This document shows positions 51,101-63,430 of a DNA stretch of 64,000 nt, one piece after another. Positions within the stretch are counted from its first letter, which is position 1; the number at the start of each line of letters is the position of its first letter. The stretch is taken from contig CM043874.1 of NCBI GenBank assembly GCA_023846275.1, positions 29,857,630-29,921,629 of the forward strand, given 5' to 3'. The stretch comes from Vanilla planifolia. Lineage: Eukaryota > Streptophyta > Magnoliopsida > Asparagales > Orchidaceae. Under the pieces are notes generated by a model. It saw nothing but the letters and a program-made list of their open reading frames with translations. It did no database searches and was not told where the DNA came from. The position numbers were made by a program, and so were the translations under genes.

Positions 51101-52490
51101 GTGTGCACCTTTTTTCTAATACAGCCAAATCAGTTATAACCACCATATAAAACTTATATTGAGAGATTGAGCTAAGAGATTAAGCCTTGAGTTAACCTTA
51201 AACACTTGGGTCTCAAGAAATTAGCCTTAAATAGTTAGGTTTTGAGGTTTTGGCCTTGAGTAATTGGGCTTTGAGGATTTGACTTAGTGCAACTTGTCTA
51301 GAATTGCTTAGCCTTAATGATCCAACCTTAAGAAAATTATTGCTTATCATTGATGCTTGTCATATGCATGTTTTAATTAACAAATTAAAATTTAATTTGC
51401 AAATTTTTGAATATTTAGATATCATTGTTAAAAAGCAGTTCTACTCATTTCCCAATATAGTTTGACGTGATTAGGCAAATGCTTACAAATCAAATTTTAT
51501 AAGGCTTTTTTGAAAAAATATATAATAATATAGTTTATGTGAATTAAGGGGAAAAACTTTTCATACTTAACCTAAAAATGTTGTTAAATAAATTTTTAAG
51601 AGAATGACCTTTTAAGAGCAGTGCTAAAAAGATCAAAAATAGCGAGAAACCAACCTAAAAGTTTACATTCGATACTTAATAGAAAAGTTTATATTTGAAA
51701 CTAAACCAGCTTAAGGAATATTGGTAATTTAAAGATAGGATAGCATATTTTTTTTGGAGATAGTTTTAATAATTATAAGAGCACATGATTAACCCTTTTG
51801 TTTGCTTGTTGAGCTTAAGAAATCATGTTACATTGAAACTAGCTATATGTAATTGTTACTCAACTTCAACTAATCATGTTCATAAGTTGCAGACCAAATA
51901 AAAAATAAAAGTACTAAAGAAAGCAAAATTAGATTGTTTCATTTATAATTATTTTCCATTTAAGGTTTGAAACTTATTTACTCAATCCAAAAAACAGAAA
52001 ACAAAAAAAAATAAAGGAGAACAAAGGACCATTTTATTCTTTTAAAATAATATTAGCAAAACTTTATTTTCATTTTTTTTACAATAAAAAAAAATGTCAA
52101 ATATTTACAATATTAATTATTTAATTAAAAATTTATTAACAACAATAATCAAATATATAATCTTTTAATCACTAATAATAATTTTTTTAAAACCATATTT
52201 ATTATCAACTTAATCTTCAATAATTACCACAAATAAAGCTACTATTGTACTTTATAAATCACATTAAAAACAATTAATTATAATATACATTAAATAAACC
52301 ATCCTAACACATAATGCAATAGCAATTTAATATAAACCCATCGTTCATAAAAAACAATTTCTCCATATTCCTTTTGTCCAACCCAAATTTCCCTCCAAAT
52401 TTGAAGTTTATCTACAAATAACTCTTTTTTTTAATCTGAAACGTTACGAAAAACTGATAAATCATATTAAATTTTTCCAGTTCCGACGGG
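48141..52490. other. non-coding, repeat-like DNA
   Basis: No RT, integrase or gag motif was recognised after the PBS, so the element that starts at 47,268 is either non-autonomous or badly deleted. Near 51,160-51,340 there is a cluster of degenerate short words ('gccttgag', 'ttaggttttgagg', 'gggctttgagg'), a weak short-period repeat. CCTATTTATAG at 51,000-51,010 could be a TATA element on either strand. Confidence 0.35.
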
Positions 52491-52579
52491 CATGCGTTAT
52501 AAATTGCATAAAGCACAGTAATAAATCAACAACAAAACACATCCGTTACGAATCTCAACGGTCATCCCCGGTTCCCTTC

Positions 52580-53263
52580 TCACAACCCAGGGCATCCACC
52601 TCCTCCCAACCGCCAATTTAGCAGCACGGTGATGGCCGCATAGTGCGTGAGGGCCCCCACAAGAACAAACAAATGGAAGATCTGATGACTGTGCCCCGCA
52701 ATGTCGAACGCCCCCGGCCACCACCTCTCCGGCACGCGGCAGACGTACACCGCTGCGCCCGCCCCGTAGGCAGCGGCCATGCCGAGCTCAAGCAGCACCG
52801 CCAAGTGGGCAGCGCGATGATCCCAGTTCAGGAAGAGGGCATGGGTGGCGGGGATTACGCCCGAGAAGCCCACGGCGAGGAAGAGGGCAGCACGGAAGGG
52901 GCGGAAGCGGGGGGAGGAGAAGGCGGGGGCGAGGAGGGTGACGGTGGAGAGGAAGCCAAGGGCGGTGATGGCGGAGAGGTAGAGGAAACGAGGGAGAGGG
53001 CTGCAGAGGAAGGCATAGTAGATTGGGGGGATGAAGGAGGAGACAATCATGAGGGAGATGCCAGTGTAGTCAAGGCGCCAGAAGAGGAGGTTGAGACGGC
53101 GGGAGTGGCAGGCCAGGAGGTGGGAGATGGCGCTGCAGGCCAAGCAGGACATGGCGCCGCCCAAGAAGATGAGCGTTGGCCATTTTGGGACGGAGTGGTT
53201 GCCGTCGTCGACAGAGTTTGACGGGGAGGAGGAATAGAGAGCAGAGCGTCTTACGAAGGAAGT
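52580..53263 (-). CDS. heptahelical transmembrane (PAQR/HHP family) protein, 3' exon only
   Basis: An exon of 228 codons including TGA, preceded by CCCTCTTACAG|ACTTCC. Numbering from that acceptor, it has six hydrophobic segments: about 30-51, 66-88, 94-114, 122-144, 150-172 and 195-218. The PAQR zinc-site signature is complete, with S44...H48 (SAISH), D65 (RLDYTGIS), and H193...H197 in [37 protein letters not shown] and [20 protein letters not shown] are closest to Arabidopsis HHP2/HHP3. PAQR proteins are seven-helix membrane receptors with an inward N-terminus; plant HHPs respond to hormones, sugar and stress. The first helix and the usual N-terminal domain (ending HNETLNVWTH in the family) are missing, and no matching exon was found upstream to 57 kb. 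An in-frame ATG at 53,312-53,314 lies upstream of the acceptor and would give 244 aa. The exon is very GC-rich. Confidence 0.85.
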   Translation of the reverse strand, partial: TSFVRRSALYSSSPSNSVDDGNHSVPKWPTLIFLGGAMSCLACSAISHLLACHSRRLNLLFWRLDYTGISLMIVSSFIPPIYYAFLCSPLPRFLYLSAITALGFLSTVTLLAPAFSSPRFRPFRAALFLAVGFSGVIPATHALFLNWDHRAAHLAVLLELGMAAAYGAGAAVYVCRVPERWWPGAFDIAGHSHQIFHLFVLVGALTHYAAITVLLNWRLGGGGCPGL

Positions 53264-53560
53264 CTGTAAGAGGGAAAAGCAAGAATTTAGACAATATAAA
53301 TTAAACGAATTCATGCGGACATTTGAATTTTCAGTGAAAAGGATTTTAAATAAATAATAACTTTCAATGGTTTTGCCAACACCCGATGCCCTAAAACATG
53401 ATTCTAAGTCAGGGTAATATAACAGTATCTTTATCTGTTAATTTTTTTTTTTTTTGTGACTTATAAATTTTGCAAGGCAATTTTTATAACAAATTATTGC
53501 AATTTCAAAACAATAGAGGGTGCTTTAAAAATAAAAAAAATAAGAATTTTATAGTTTTCT
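53264..53560. other. sequence upstream of the HHP exon (intron or flank)
   Basis: AT-rich immediately outside the exon, with a T-run at 53,441-53,455. The frame of the exon stays open back to the ATG at 53,314, but this sequence has intron character, with a pyrimidine tract and CAG acceptor. No first-exon sequence is present. Confidence 0.5.
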
Positions 53561-53564
53561 TTCT

Positions 53565-54580
53565 TTGCAACTTTGGTATCACAATATAGAATAGATAAAA
53601 GGTAAGGGAACAAACAATTACATTTGTTAGATGGCTTGTTGTAAGGTAAAATGTCTATTCAAAACATAATTATTCAAAATCTCTCTTGATCATATTCTCT
53701 TCTCATATAACTTATTTTGGATTTTGTTAATTTGATTTTTTTAACTATCATAATCATTTTTACATCCATCTATGATTCTAAATACTATATGACTTTATTT
53801 ACAAATACATTTCACATAAGAGGCATTGTTGTAACCTAAATAGCTAACAATAGTAATGACCATGTTTTCACTTACATAATTCTCGTGCCTCCTATGTTAT
53901 TTTTTGAATTCTTATGTTATTTATCACCCAATGTGTTTGTTTGAGTCAGATTTTTTTATCCATTTTGGATATGTGATTAGATATAATATGATTTTTTTAT
54001 GACTAACTTGAGTTAACAACCCAAATGAGATAATTATGCCTACATCTTAAAAACTATTATTATGTTAAAAGTTGATGCATCACATGACATAATATTGTAG
54101 AAATTAGTGGTAACTTGTTTAATATTTCAAAGAGGGAAATATAAAAGTGATGTAAGCATTTATTAACTTCTAACATAAGTAATAAATTTATGAATCAAAC
54201 TTAAGAGAAATTTACTAGACGAACTCAACATAATTGGTAGCCATGTAGCAATGATAACAATGATTCTTACATCCAGATGATGGTAGATCATTGCTTGAAC
54301 TTTTGACCAATTTACCTAAATGATAACATATTAGCCCTAAGTCAAATGCAACATTTTCTCAGGATTTCACTTTATCCACAAGTCAACTACAACACTTGTC
54401 TGGGCATCACCCCTTTAGAGAAGTTAATTAGAAGACATATTTGAGGTATTAGTATGATGTCCACGATGAGCAAAGCAAGAAGTGATTGTTGATATATTCC
54501 AAAGAGAAGCATAATTAGACATGGGTTATAACAATTATCTAGGCATAAGATTCCAATGATAATTAATCATATATCAAAAC
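53565..54580 (+). repeat. ~1.02-kb direct repeat, copy 1
   Basis: Starts 'actttggtatcacaatatag' (53,571) and ends 'aattaatcatatatcaaaac' (54,560-54,579). It matches 54,585-55,617 throughout. Shared blocks are 'catattctcttctcat' (53,690; 54,707), 'tctcgtgcc' (53,882; 54,919), 'ttgctagat'-type words, 'atgtagca', 'aacttttgac', and 'atatattccaaagagaagca' (54,492). It is non-coding and may be LTR- or leader-derived. Confidence 0.8.
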
Positions 54581-54584
54581 GAGA

Positions 54585-55617
54585 CTTTGGTATCATAATG
54601 TAGAATAGATTAATGGTTAAGGAAAAAATAATTATATTTACCAAGTGGTTTATTGCAAGGTAAAATTTCAATTCAAAATATGATATATTCCAAACCTCTC
54701 TTGAACATATTCTCTTCTCATAAAACTTATTTTGTACTTTATTCTTTGATTTTCTATACTATAATAATCATTTTTACATCCCTCTATGATTTTAAATAAT
54801 GATACATTTTTTGGGCTAAATACCAAATGGCTTCACTTATAGATACATGTCACATAAGATTTGTCATTATAGCTTAGAGAGCTAACACTAATAATGATTG
54901 TGTTATCACTTACATAAATCTCGTGCCGTCTATGTTATTTTTTGAATTCTTATGTTGTTCCTCATCTAATGCGTTTTTTTTTATTCAGATTTTTTTATCC
55001 ATTTTGAGTATGTGATTAGGTATGATATGATTTCTCGATGACAAACTTAAGTTTAACAATCCAAATCAGATAATTGCGTCTTCATCATAATAACTATTAT
55101 TATCATAAAAGTTGGTGCATCACATAACATAGTATTATAGAAATTAGTGATAGCTTGTTGAAAATTTTAGAGAAGAGATGGAAGAGTGATACAAGCATTT
55201 ATTAACTTCTAACATAAGTAATAAAATTATTAATCTAACTTAAGAGATATTTGCTAGATCAACTTAGCATAATTGGTAGACATGTAGCATGATAACAATG
55301 ATTCTTACATCCAGATTATAAATTATTGTTTGAACTTCTGACAAACTTATCTAGATGATATTATATTAGACCTGAGTCAAATACAACATTTTCTCAAGAT
55401 TTCATTTTATCCACAAGTCAATTACAAGACTTGTCTAGGCATTACCCCTTCATAGAAGATAATTAGAAGATATATTTGAGGTATTAGTATGATGCCCAAG
55501 ATGACACAGGGTGAGAAGTGATTGTCGATATATTCCAAAGAAACGAATCATTAGACATGGCTCATAACAATTATCTAGGAGTGAGATTCTAGTGATAATT
55601 AATCCTATATCAAAATG
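54585..55617 (+). repeat. ~1.02-kb direct repeat, copy 2
   Basis: Begins 'actttggtatcataatgtag' (54,585) in direct continuation of copy 1 and ends 'taatcctatatcaaaatgag' near 55,617, so the two copies are essentially contiguous. They differ by scattered substitutions and small indels. After 55,620 a further weak resemblance ('cttttctaataaagctcac' for 'tctcttctcataaaacttat') suggests the start of a third, truncated copy. Confidence 0.8.
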
Positions 55618-55959
55618 AGAGAGAAATTTTCCAAGCTATTTATATATAAGATCATAGTTCAAAATTATCGAGTTATCTTTTCTAATAAAGCTCACTTTGA
55701 TTGTTACAAAACGAATAAAGAGGAAAAATACCTACACTATAAAATAAGATCACCACAATATAATAATAAATGATATTCCCCACAATATAATATATAATTA
55801 ATAGATTAATCAAGAGAAAATTGATAGGTGACACAAGAGTGTCTAACATCAGCTCACAAATACACATTCACTAGTGTTGCACCATTTACATAAGTCCACT
55901 GGTATAAAATTTAGTTGAATATTGTTTTAAAAAATGCTCACAATTGAATTTTTTTATTG

Positions 55960-56255
55960 ATTTTGCCACCTATCACTCTCCGCCTCCTTTGCTACCATCA
56001 CAATAGCTGTCAGCAGCCACTATTATTGCCTAAGTTGACTCACATGCCTGCATGACCCAAATTGACCTAGGAATACTGTTTGACCTGTGCTTGACCCATG
56101 TCAACCTGTTACCTACGACGACCCACACTAACCCACCAGTCCCATTGACCCATCTTGTTTCTCCCGACCCACGCTTACTAGAACTCGGGCTGATAGCTCC
56201 ATCGTGTAATTTGCCTCATCGTTTCGCCGCTCGTCATTATCGCTGATTAAAATGC
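55960..56255. repeat. GC-richer island with repeated TGACCC/GGGTCA words
   Basis: Within ~300 bp the motif 'tgaccca', 'gaccca' or 'tgacct' occurs about nine times (for example near 56,053, 56,063, 56,082, 56,093, 56,118, 56,146 and 56,165). The DNA around it is plain AT-rich. The plus-strand open frame of 64 codons here shows no similarity to a known protein and is probably chance. It does not encode the missing HHP first exon on the minus strand. Confidence 0.5.
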
Positions 56256-58045
56256 ACGACCAGTTTAGGAATGCTTAATTCAATTAAGTTTTTAGTTTTT
56301 TTTCAATTTTTTCATTTTTTTAAATTAATGATGAACCTTTGGTCTCTTTATAATGGGGATGCTCATTAGGTTATAGGAGAAAAAATGGATAAAATAAAAA
56401 TTTATTTTATTTGTTTGCTTTCACTTTTGTGAACAAAATATGTACCCAATTTTTGTTGAAAAGATTCTAACATCTCTTTTGAGAGACAAGGCTCAAAAGT
56501 GAAAGATCTTCAATTGGAAGAGCCAACAACCAAATCTTTTGAGAGACAATGATAAAAGGTGAGACCTTCCACCAAGAGAGTCGATAATCAAACAATTCTT
56601 GCTTCTTCTAACACCTCAAGCGTCCCTACTAACCCAAATTATCACCATGTCGCTCTTTTTACCACTTTAGTGCTCTAAACACTAGTTCCTACAGAACTAT
56701 AAGACATCATCATAAAAAAGGTATACATCTTTTAACAAATTTTATTTTTTAAATAATAATATAAAATTAGAGTTGCTATTTTCTATTGAAGTATTCTACA
56801 TATAGTTTGTATTAAATTTGCTAATTTATGTGTGAAATTGGATGTGACAAAAAAATTATTATGTAAGATTTTATGCTTAATAATTAAGGTATTGTCATTT
56901 GCTCAATTTAATAATCTATGCTATAGCTTTGAAATACTAATATTTAAACAGTTCTAAAATACTATATATCATGTAACTCTAATTAATGCATAATATCTTT
57001 TCATATTTCTTAATAATCTATTGAACATATCTAGTGTTGTAGACTCTAATTTAAATTTTGATAAAAGTCTAAATCTTCCTACAACAATAGGTCAAGATTC
57101 CCAAGATTAAAGAAGGTGAATAATGACCATTAAATTAGGTCCTAAAGGAGAGAAATTATTATTGCATGAGGAGCATTTTCTAATGAGCTTTTAATATAAG
57201 GGGCATAATAATGAATCATTTCACATTGAAAATGAAACAAAAGATACTAGGCTATATGTGTAAGATCATGATCTTAATAATATTTTTTAAGACAAAATTT
57301 GCTTTAATAGATTTAGGATAGACAAAATAGATAATACATCAACATAGTAAATTATATTAATGACAATTAGTGATTGATATGAACTAATTATTAAAAAATT
57401 TGAACACTAAGGTAATGTCATCAAATTGCTTAAAGTAGTTTATAAATCACCTAGGATAGAACAATTTGTATTCCTTTTTTTTTACGTTTTAAAATGAAGA
57501 CAAAAGAAGGGCAATTGTCTAACATATGTCATTTGTAAGTACATAATGGAGCATAAGAAAGGCACAAACCTGATTAACACTTGGTCTTCTAAAATTAATG
57601 AATTAAGTCCTAATTCTAACATAATGATAAAAACTCATTTGGTTCATCAAATCCAATTTGTAACTCCAATTTGAATCCCAACACAAAAGATGTCAAATAC
57701 CAAATAGAGAACTATTGCAATTATGCAATATCTAAAAAAAGTAACAAAAATACTCAATAAAGTTTTTTACCCCCTTATGTGTATCACCTCTCTTTCATTT
57801 CTTTTCACTTTATTCATACAATGAGCAATCCTTAGAACTAATAACTCAAACTAATCATAGTGAACCAAATGCTATATTTTACAATCCATTAGAACCATAT
57901 TAAGACAATTCACTAATTGAATGGGATAATTACTATCCACTTGAGAATTCAACTATCATTTCATGCACAAAAAGAGCCAATTTGATAAAGTTAAAAATCT
58001 CCTAAATACTTTCTCTTTTGCTATGCCTAAGAGGACATTCTAATG
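56256..58045. other. non-coding DNA, possibly 5' part of the copia element
   Basis: No protein similarity was recognised. Small repeated phrases ('cttttgagagacaa' at 56,477 and 56,537) occur 60 bp apart. It precedes copia pol sequence in the right orientation, so part of it may be degenerate leader or gag. Confidence 0.35.
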
Positions 58046-61000
58046 GTAAGCATTAACAACAAAATTAAGTCATGGATTATTAGTTCAAGAATATTGTTCC
58101 ATTCCATACCATGAAAAAAAGATGATGCAAGTTTTCGTAACAAGAATTCATGGCATGTATTTAGTTGAGGATAAACCTTTGGAAAACCCAAAAAAGGGAG
58201 GTATGTAGGTTACAACATTAAATGACATTTCGACTTGAACACTATACACCCATTGAAGGTTTGAAAAAGAATCTCATATGAATTTTATTTAAAGATGATT
58301 TATAACAGATTGTGAGGTTGTCATGATGGTTGCATGCGGCACTAAGATCAAAATTTTTTTAGCCACTTATTCATTAAGTTTTGATGACGACTATTTGTGT
58401 CACAACCGCATCAACCGCATGAATACAAAAGTCGTGAAAATTATGATATAGGTCTTCCTACTTAACCTAAAACTCATTTGTGTCAATGTATATAAAGAAG
58501 ACATTCTTGGGAAGCAACAAAATGTCAATAATCCAATTTGAGATAGAGTTACAACCAAAGAAGATTTGTTTAATTCATAAGAATGAGTAGAGACACTTTA
58601 ATACCCTCATATAGAGGATCCAAACACCATATTATTTTTATTGATTAGTCTATCAAGAAGTCTTTAAGTCTACATTTTTTAAGATCACATTTGTTTATCT
58701 TGAATATCTTCAATAACTAAAAGACAGAAATTGAGGTGTTCATATGATTAGATAATGGTGGAGAGTATGAGGGTGAATATTTCTCAAATTTTGCATTATT
58801 TATGGAAACCAAATGACAAAGGTGATTCTACAAGGGCTTGTACAACATTCTTGTTAAACATATAATCAAGACTTTGAAAGAGTGAGCTAAAAGTAGAAAA
58901 TGGCACCATTAATCTATCCAAGTCGTTTTCAATGGGCCTAAAAAATATGATAGCATAATTGCTAAACATAGACAATGTAATGTTCGACAACTTGGCACAT
59001 GTAGAGTCATCAAAAGGCGAAGTTATTTTGATCCACATCGAAGTATTTTGATCTTTATAATATAAAATTGTCATTTGAACTAGAGGGATAATGTTATAAG
59101 ACAAGTAATATCATAAAGATAATTGTAAGATAAAACTTATCAAGTTTAATCTAGAGTCAACAGAGAGACCCAATCAATGACCAAATATATGAAAACAAAA
59201 CCTATGTTTAATGAATCATATCACTTAACAAGCTAATTTATGAATTAATATTTTAAACATATGAATTTTTATAATTTTTAGATGCCACATTGTTGATTCA
59301 AGTTTATTTATTTATCCAACTTTTACTAAATAAGTAAATACTATTTCAAATTTAAGAAATGAGAATTTATAAAATAAACACAATCAAATATCAAATAAAG
59401 TAACATTTTAAGTTTAAAAAATAAAAAAGACACATTAAATATTTCAAGATTTCTCTAATTTTAGAATTTAATGATGAGCTTATATCTTTTAGTTTTTTTT
59501 TCATCTTTTATTTTTAAATTTAATTATGATAATTTTTGTTAAGATTTACGTTAATCTTAATTATTTATATTTATCTTTATTTTATCTTTTGTTTATATAT
59601 ATATTATAGAGATGAATCTAGAGTTATAAAATTAATTATACCTCTTACGAAATTACATGAAGACAATTATTTTGGATAATCAAAACCCTTCTTTCGATGA
59701 ATGCATGCATTAGTATTCAAAAGAAGGCATAAGGTACCCACTTGTTCTACTCTTTAGTAAGGCATACACAACATTGCTTTCTCTACTTTTTTGAATCATC
59801 CACCGCCATTCAATAAGATACATGATTGAAGTTGTTAGGTGTTGCTTAATCAAATATTTTGACAATTTTAGGTACCCTTTAAGAATATAAACCAAGTAAA
59901 ATTATTAAGACAAATTTTTCCACGATCATTGAAAGCTAGATGCATATAAATAAGTATGCTAGAGTAAAATGGAGAAGATAGATACCAGGTAATGATGGAT
60001 TCAAAATTGAAGGATTCTCAAGCCATAATTGTTGAGCAATTTTGACTCATAGATATAGAATAATATTTGGTTATGGATATGAAAACAAACACAATTCCTA
60101 AGACTAAGGACTAGAAAGCTTGAACACTACAACATCATCAACATTGACAACACAAAGGTTTAGCCATACATTGAAATAGGTGGAAATGTATTTGCCTTCT
60201 CTACATTACTTGCTTTTAAATGACATTCAAGAATGAAGTTATTTCTTATGCAGGTTGAAGATTATATTCAGTAGAACACACTAATAAAAGATGAAATTGT
60301 TTCCCTTAAAAAAAAATAAAGCGTGTGAGCATACCTAATTATCAGAAGAGTGAAAGGCTCTATAAAACATGCAAGCTTACAAAACTAATGGAAAAAAAGA
60401 TGAGATTAAATGATATAAGGTAAGAATTGTAATCAAAAGCTTTCATTAAAAAAAGGTTTTGACTTTGACGAGATTTTATTGCCAGTAATAAAACTTGTAG
60501 TCATACCTTGTATGTCAATATTATTACAATGAATAACTTGTGATTTAAACAACTCAATCTGAAATCTACATTTCTTTATGGTGACCTTAATAAGATGATT
60601 TTCTTCAAATGTTTTAAAGGCTTACAATGAATAACTTGTATTCTTTTAATATTTTATGTGGACAGCATGTTGAATATGAGATCAATAATACAAAAGCTCT
60701 ATAAAAGAAATAACAATAAAAAGAATTTGAAAATAAGAGTCTATGTACTTGAAATTAAAATAATGAGATGAGAATATCTAGAAAGAAATTTAAGAGATCT
60801 AAGAAGTTATAACAATAATAGTCATGTGAAAAGCAATTAATACATTCACTTTTGTATGTTGAATTAAAGGATGTTCCACTAAGGAGCTATTGCAAATTTA
60901 ATAGTGATCAATTATCAAGCAAACAAGACCAATGGGAGTACCCAAAAAAGCTACCATGCACAATAAACATATGAAGTCTTGTGTATGGCATTATTTGCAT

Positions 61001-61050
61001 AAGACTAACATCATCAATATAATCTAAATTGTTAGGCGATATATATATGC
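58046..61050 (+). pseudogene. Ty1/copia pol remnant
   Basis: Forward-strand pieces follow copia order. SWIISS at about 58,070 stands for the WIIDSGA protease site. A pre-integrase and integrase region follows, with the DNGGEY motif intact at 58,751-58,768, preceded by EIEVFI for IKVLRT. In the RT, KQLNLKSTFLYGDLNK at 60,547-60,594 stands for DVKTAFLHGDLEE, and YVDSMLNM at 60,655-60,678 for the catalytic YVDDMLI. VLEIKIM for ILGMEI lies near 60,750, and MHNKHMKSCVWHYLHKTNI near 60,960-61,010 for the VGSLMYAMVCTRPDI region. Stops and frameshifts are numerous, and 59,100-60,060 has no readable domain. No LTR pair was assigned. Confidence 0.8.
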
Positions 61051-61710
61051 CTAGTCCATGAAAGAAACATTAAAACATGATGAAGTGAATTCTTCATTAA
61101 TTTAAGAGAATAATACATACATCATTATTCTTTAGGACATATAATTAACTTTAACTTAAGTGAAATATATATAATTAGAATACACCAATAATATATATTT
61201 GCCATTGAGAGGGCATTACTATAAGTTAGATGTCTAACTTCAAATGTGTGACACTTTTAACCATAGAAGTTGACCATAGAGTTATTTTAAATGCCAATGA
61301 GAAAATTGCATAATTTAAAATAATGTAATAAAGTTGACAAAGAGTAATGCAATTGCACCTTATTTTGTAATATTGAAAATGCTATTTATCTTGTGAGAAA
61401 TTTTGTATTTAATTAGAGGACAAATTACATTTAAATCAAGGATTATCATAATAAGACTTCGATTAATGATAATAAATTGTTACTAAAAAAATCTTTAATA
61501 AAGAAAATCTATTAACATGATGACTAAGTAATTATCAATAAAATAAGAATATTTTTTACTATAGCTAGATGATATGTATAAAATAATATCTAATATTTTA
61601 AACTAAAAATATGATAATCAAAGAAAGGGATTTACTCATAAGCTAAACTATCTAGGTTTCATCAATTTCTAAGTAAAATCTATTAAAATGTAATGCTCAA
61701 TTTGTTAGAA
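61051..61710. other. non-coding DNA after the copia remnant
   Basis: RNase H and a 3' LTR would be expected here, but neither could be read with confidence. Confidence 0.35.
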
Positions 61711-61719
61711 ATCTAAGAA

Positions 61720-63430
61720 CATTATATCTAAAAAAAAGAGGTGAATTGTAAAGCTTGCAAATTCAATCAAAGCAAATAATACAACAAAAGTTTTTATAAT
61801 TTTTCAATAGCTCCTATAAACTTGTTTTTAAAAACTCTTGTTTATTTTTAAACACTTTATGTGTAGAGTGCAATTATGAAAATACTTAAAATTTTTTAGA
61901 TGGTTCAATCCATTATAGATTTACATCTACCTTCAATCGAAAAGCTAAACAAGAAGACTCAGACCTCTTTCCCTAAAAGAGGTAGACAAAACTCCACACA
62001 AGGATAAGAGACCCCACATAAACACCAAACCAATGCATCACTCAAATCATTGGACTAAAATACCTTACAACAATAGCCAAAAGTCTAAGCACAAATTAAA
62101 GACAAGTTCCAACAATAAAACAAAAAAATATATTATATTCAAAATACAAAGCCCAATAATCTAATATAATTACCAAAAGACACATTAAAATCATTGTTAA
62201 GCAATTAAGAATAAATTTCAATTTAGCTCAATACAATATAATAAAGTATTGGCTAGAAAATGATGCAAGAAGATTATCAACACTCTGTTGCTTTTCTTCC
62301 AATCGCTTTGATGCGCAATTGATGATTTTCAAGTGTAACTTTTCTCATAAAAATATAATTTATCATTAGCATATTCATTATATTTGAACCACTTTATATA
62401 ATTATTAGTAAGCTATCTAATGGCTCCAAAAAAACTACAAATGATTATAATACAATTTCACAAAATGCATTCAAAATAAAAAGTTATTGACAAAGTCTGT
62501 ATTGATCGTACTTGAGCAATCCAAGAATTATGATAAACTGATTATTTGACTTATCAAACTATTTGACAAAGCATTCTCTCATACAAACAAAGGATCATAT
62601 TATACAATAAATAATATCGTATTATACAAATTGCCCAGGTTCAACACTCTTAATACCTAAAGGCTTGATCATATTGTATAATAAATAATATTGTATAATA
62701 CGAACCGCCCAATTTTAACATAACAAATGCATACTCTTTGTATGTAAAAAGATCATACTGTACAAAATTAGATATCATACAATATGAATGCAACTGATTA
62801 GTTAGGAAATGAAAACCAACATATTGTATGATGAATGAGATAATGTATGACGAGTGAGATACTTGCACAAAAACTTGATCAGACTGTCCAATCAATTGTT
62901 AGTACAAACACAAAAAGAACTAATCGTATTATATGATATTATCATTTCTAAACAAACTTGAGGTTTTGCATTTTAAGAATATTGATTAACGCCCTATTAA
63001 TACAAACCTATGCTTTTAATTATATTAAGGCATATTCATAAGATAAAAAATTTTGATAAAATACATGTCTTAAGCTTACTTAAATGAATAAAAAAAATAA
63101 TTTAAAAACTTTTAACTTATTCATTCAAAATCTTATTATAATCCTAATGTCTCAAATAAATTATTATAAGTTTTATATTTTGACACTAATATAAATAGAC
63201 TCTACAAAAATCTTTTACATGAGAGCTCATGCTTTGTATTTTTGTAATGTTAGTTAAAATTTACACCAAACACCATCAATAAACACTTTGAGTGATGACA
63301 AAGGTTCTTCAATTGATTTATCTATTCATTTTTTAAATATATGATCTAAAATACTTAAAAAAAATATTAATAAAACAAAAAAATGATTTTATTATTATCA
63401 AACTAATAACACATGAACTAAGATTTTAGC
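61720..63430 (+). repeat. possible third member of the R1 dispersed repeat family
   Basis: Starts with 'agaggtgaattgtaaagctt' at 61,737, matching the 'gagggtgaattgc' start of R1 copy 2. It ends with 'aaaatacttaaaa', followed by 'ttatcaaact' and 'actaagattttagcacaat' near 63,350-63,433, parallel to 'aaatacttaag...catcatcaaa...actagggttcaataccacaa'. The interior is little alike, so the relation rests on ends and layout. Two near-repeats, 'gatcatattgtataataaat' (62,667) and 'gatcatattatacaataaat' (62,592), lie 75 bp apart. Confidence 0.35.

Noticed and set aside
52643-53221. 192-codon forward open frame antisense to the HHP exon
   Set aside because: Gly/Glu-rich shadow of a GC-rich coding exon; the minus strand has the conserved PAQR motifs.
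55960-56255. Missing first exon of the HHP gene
   Set aside because: The minus-strand translation lacks the NETLNVWTH-type sequence expected of that exon.
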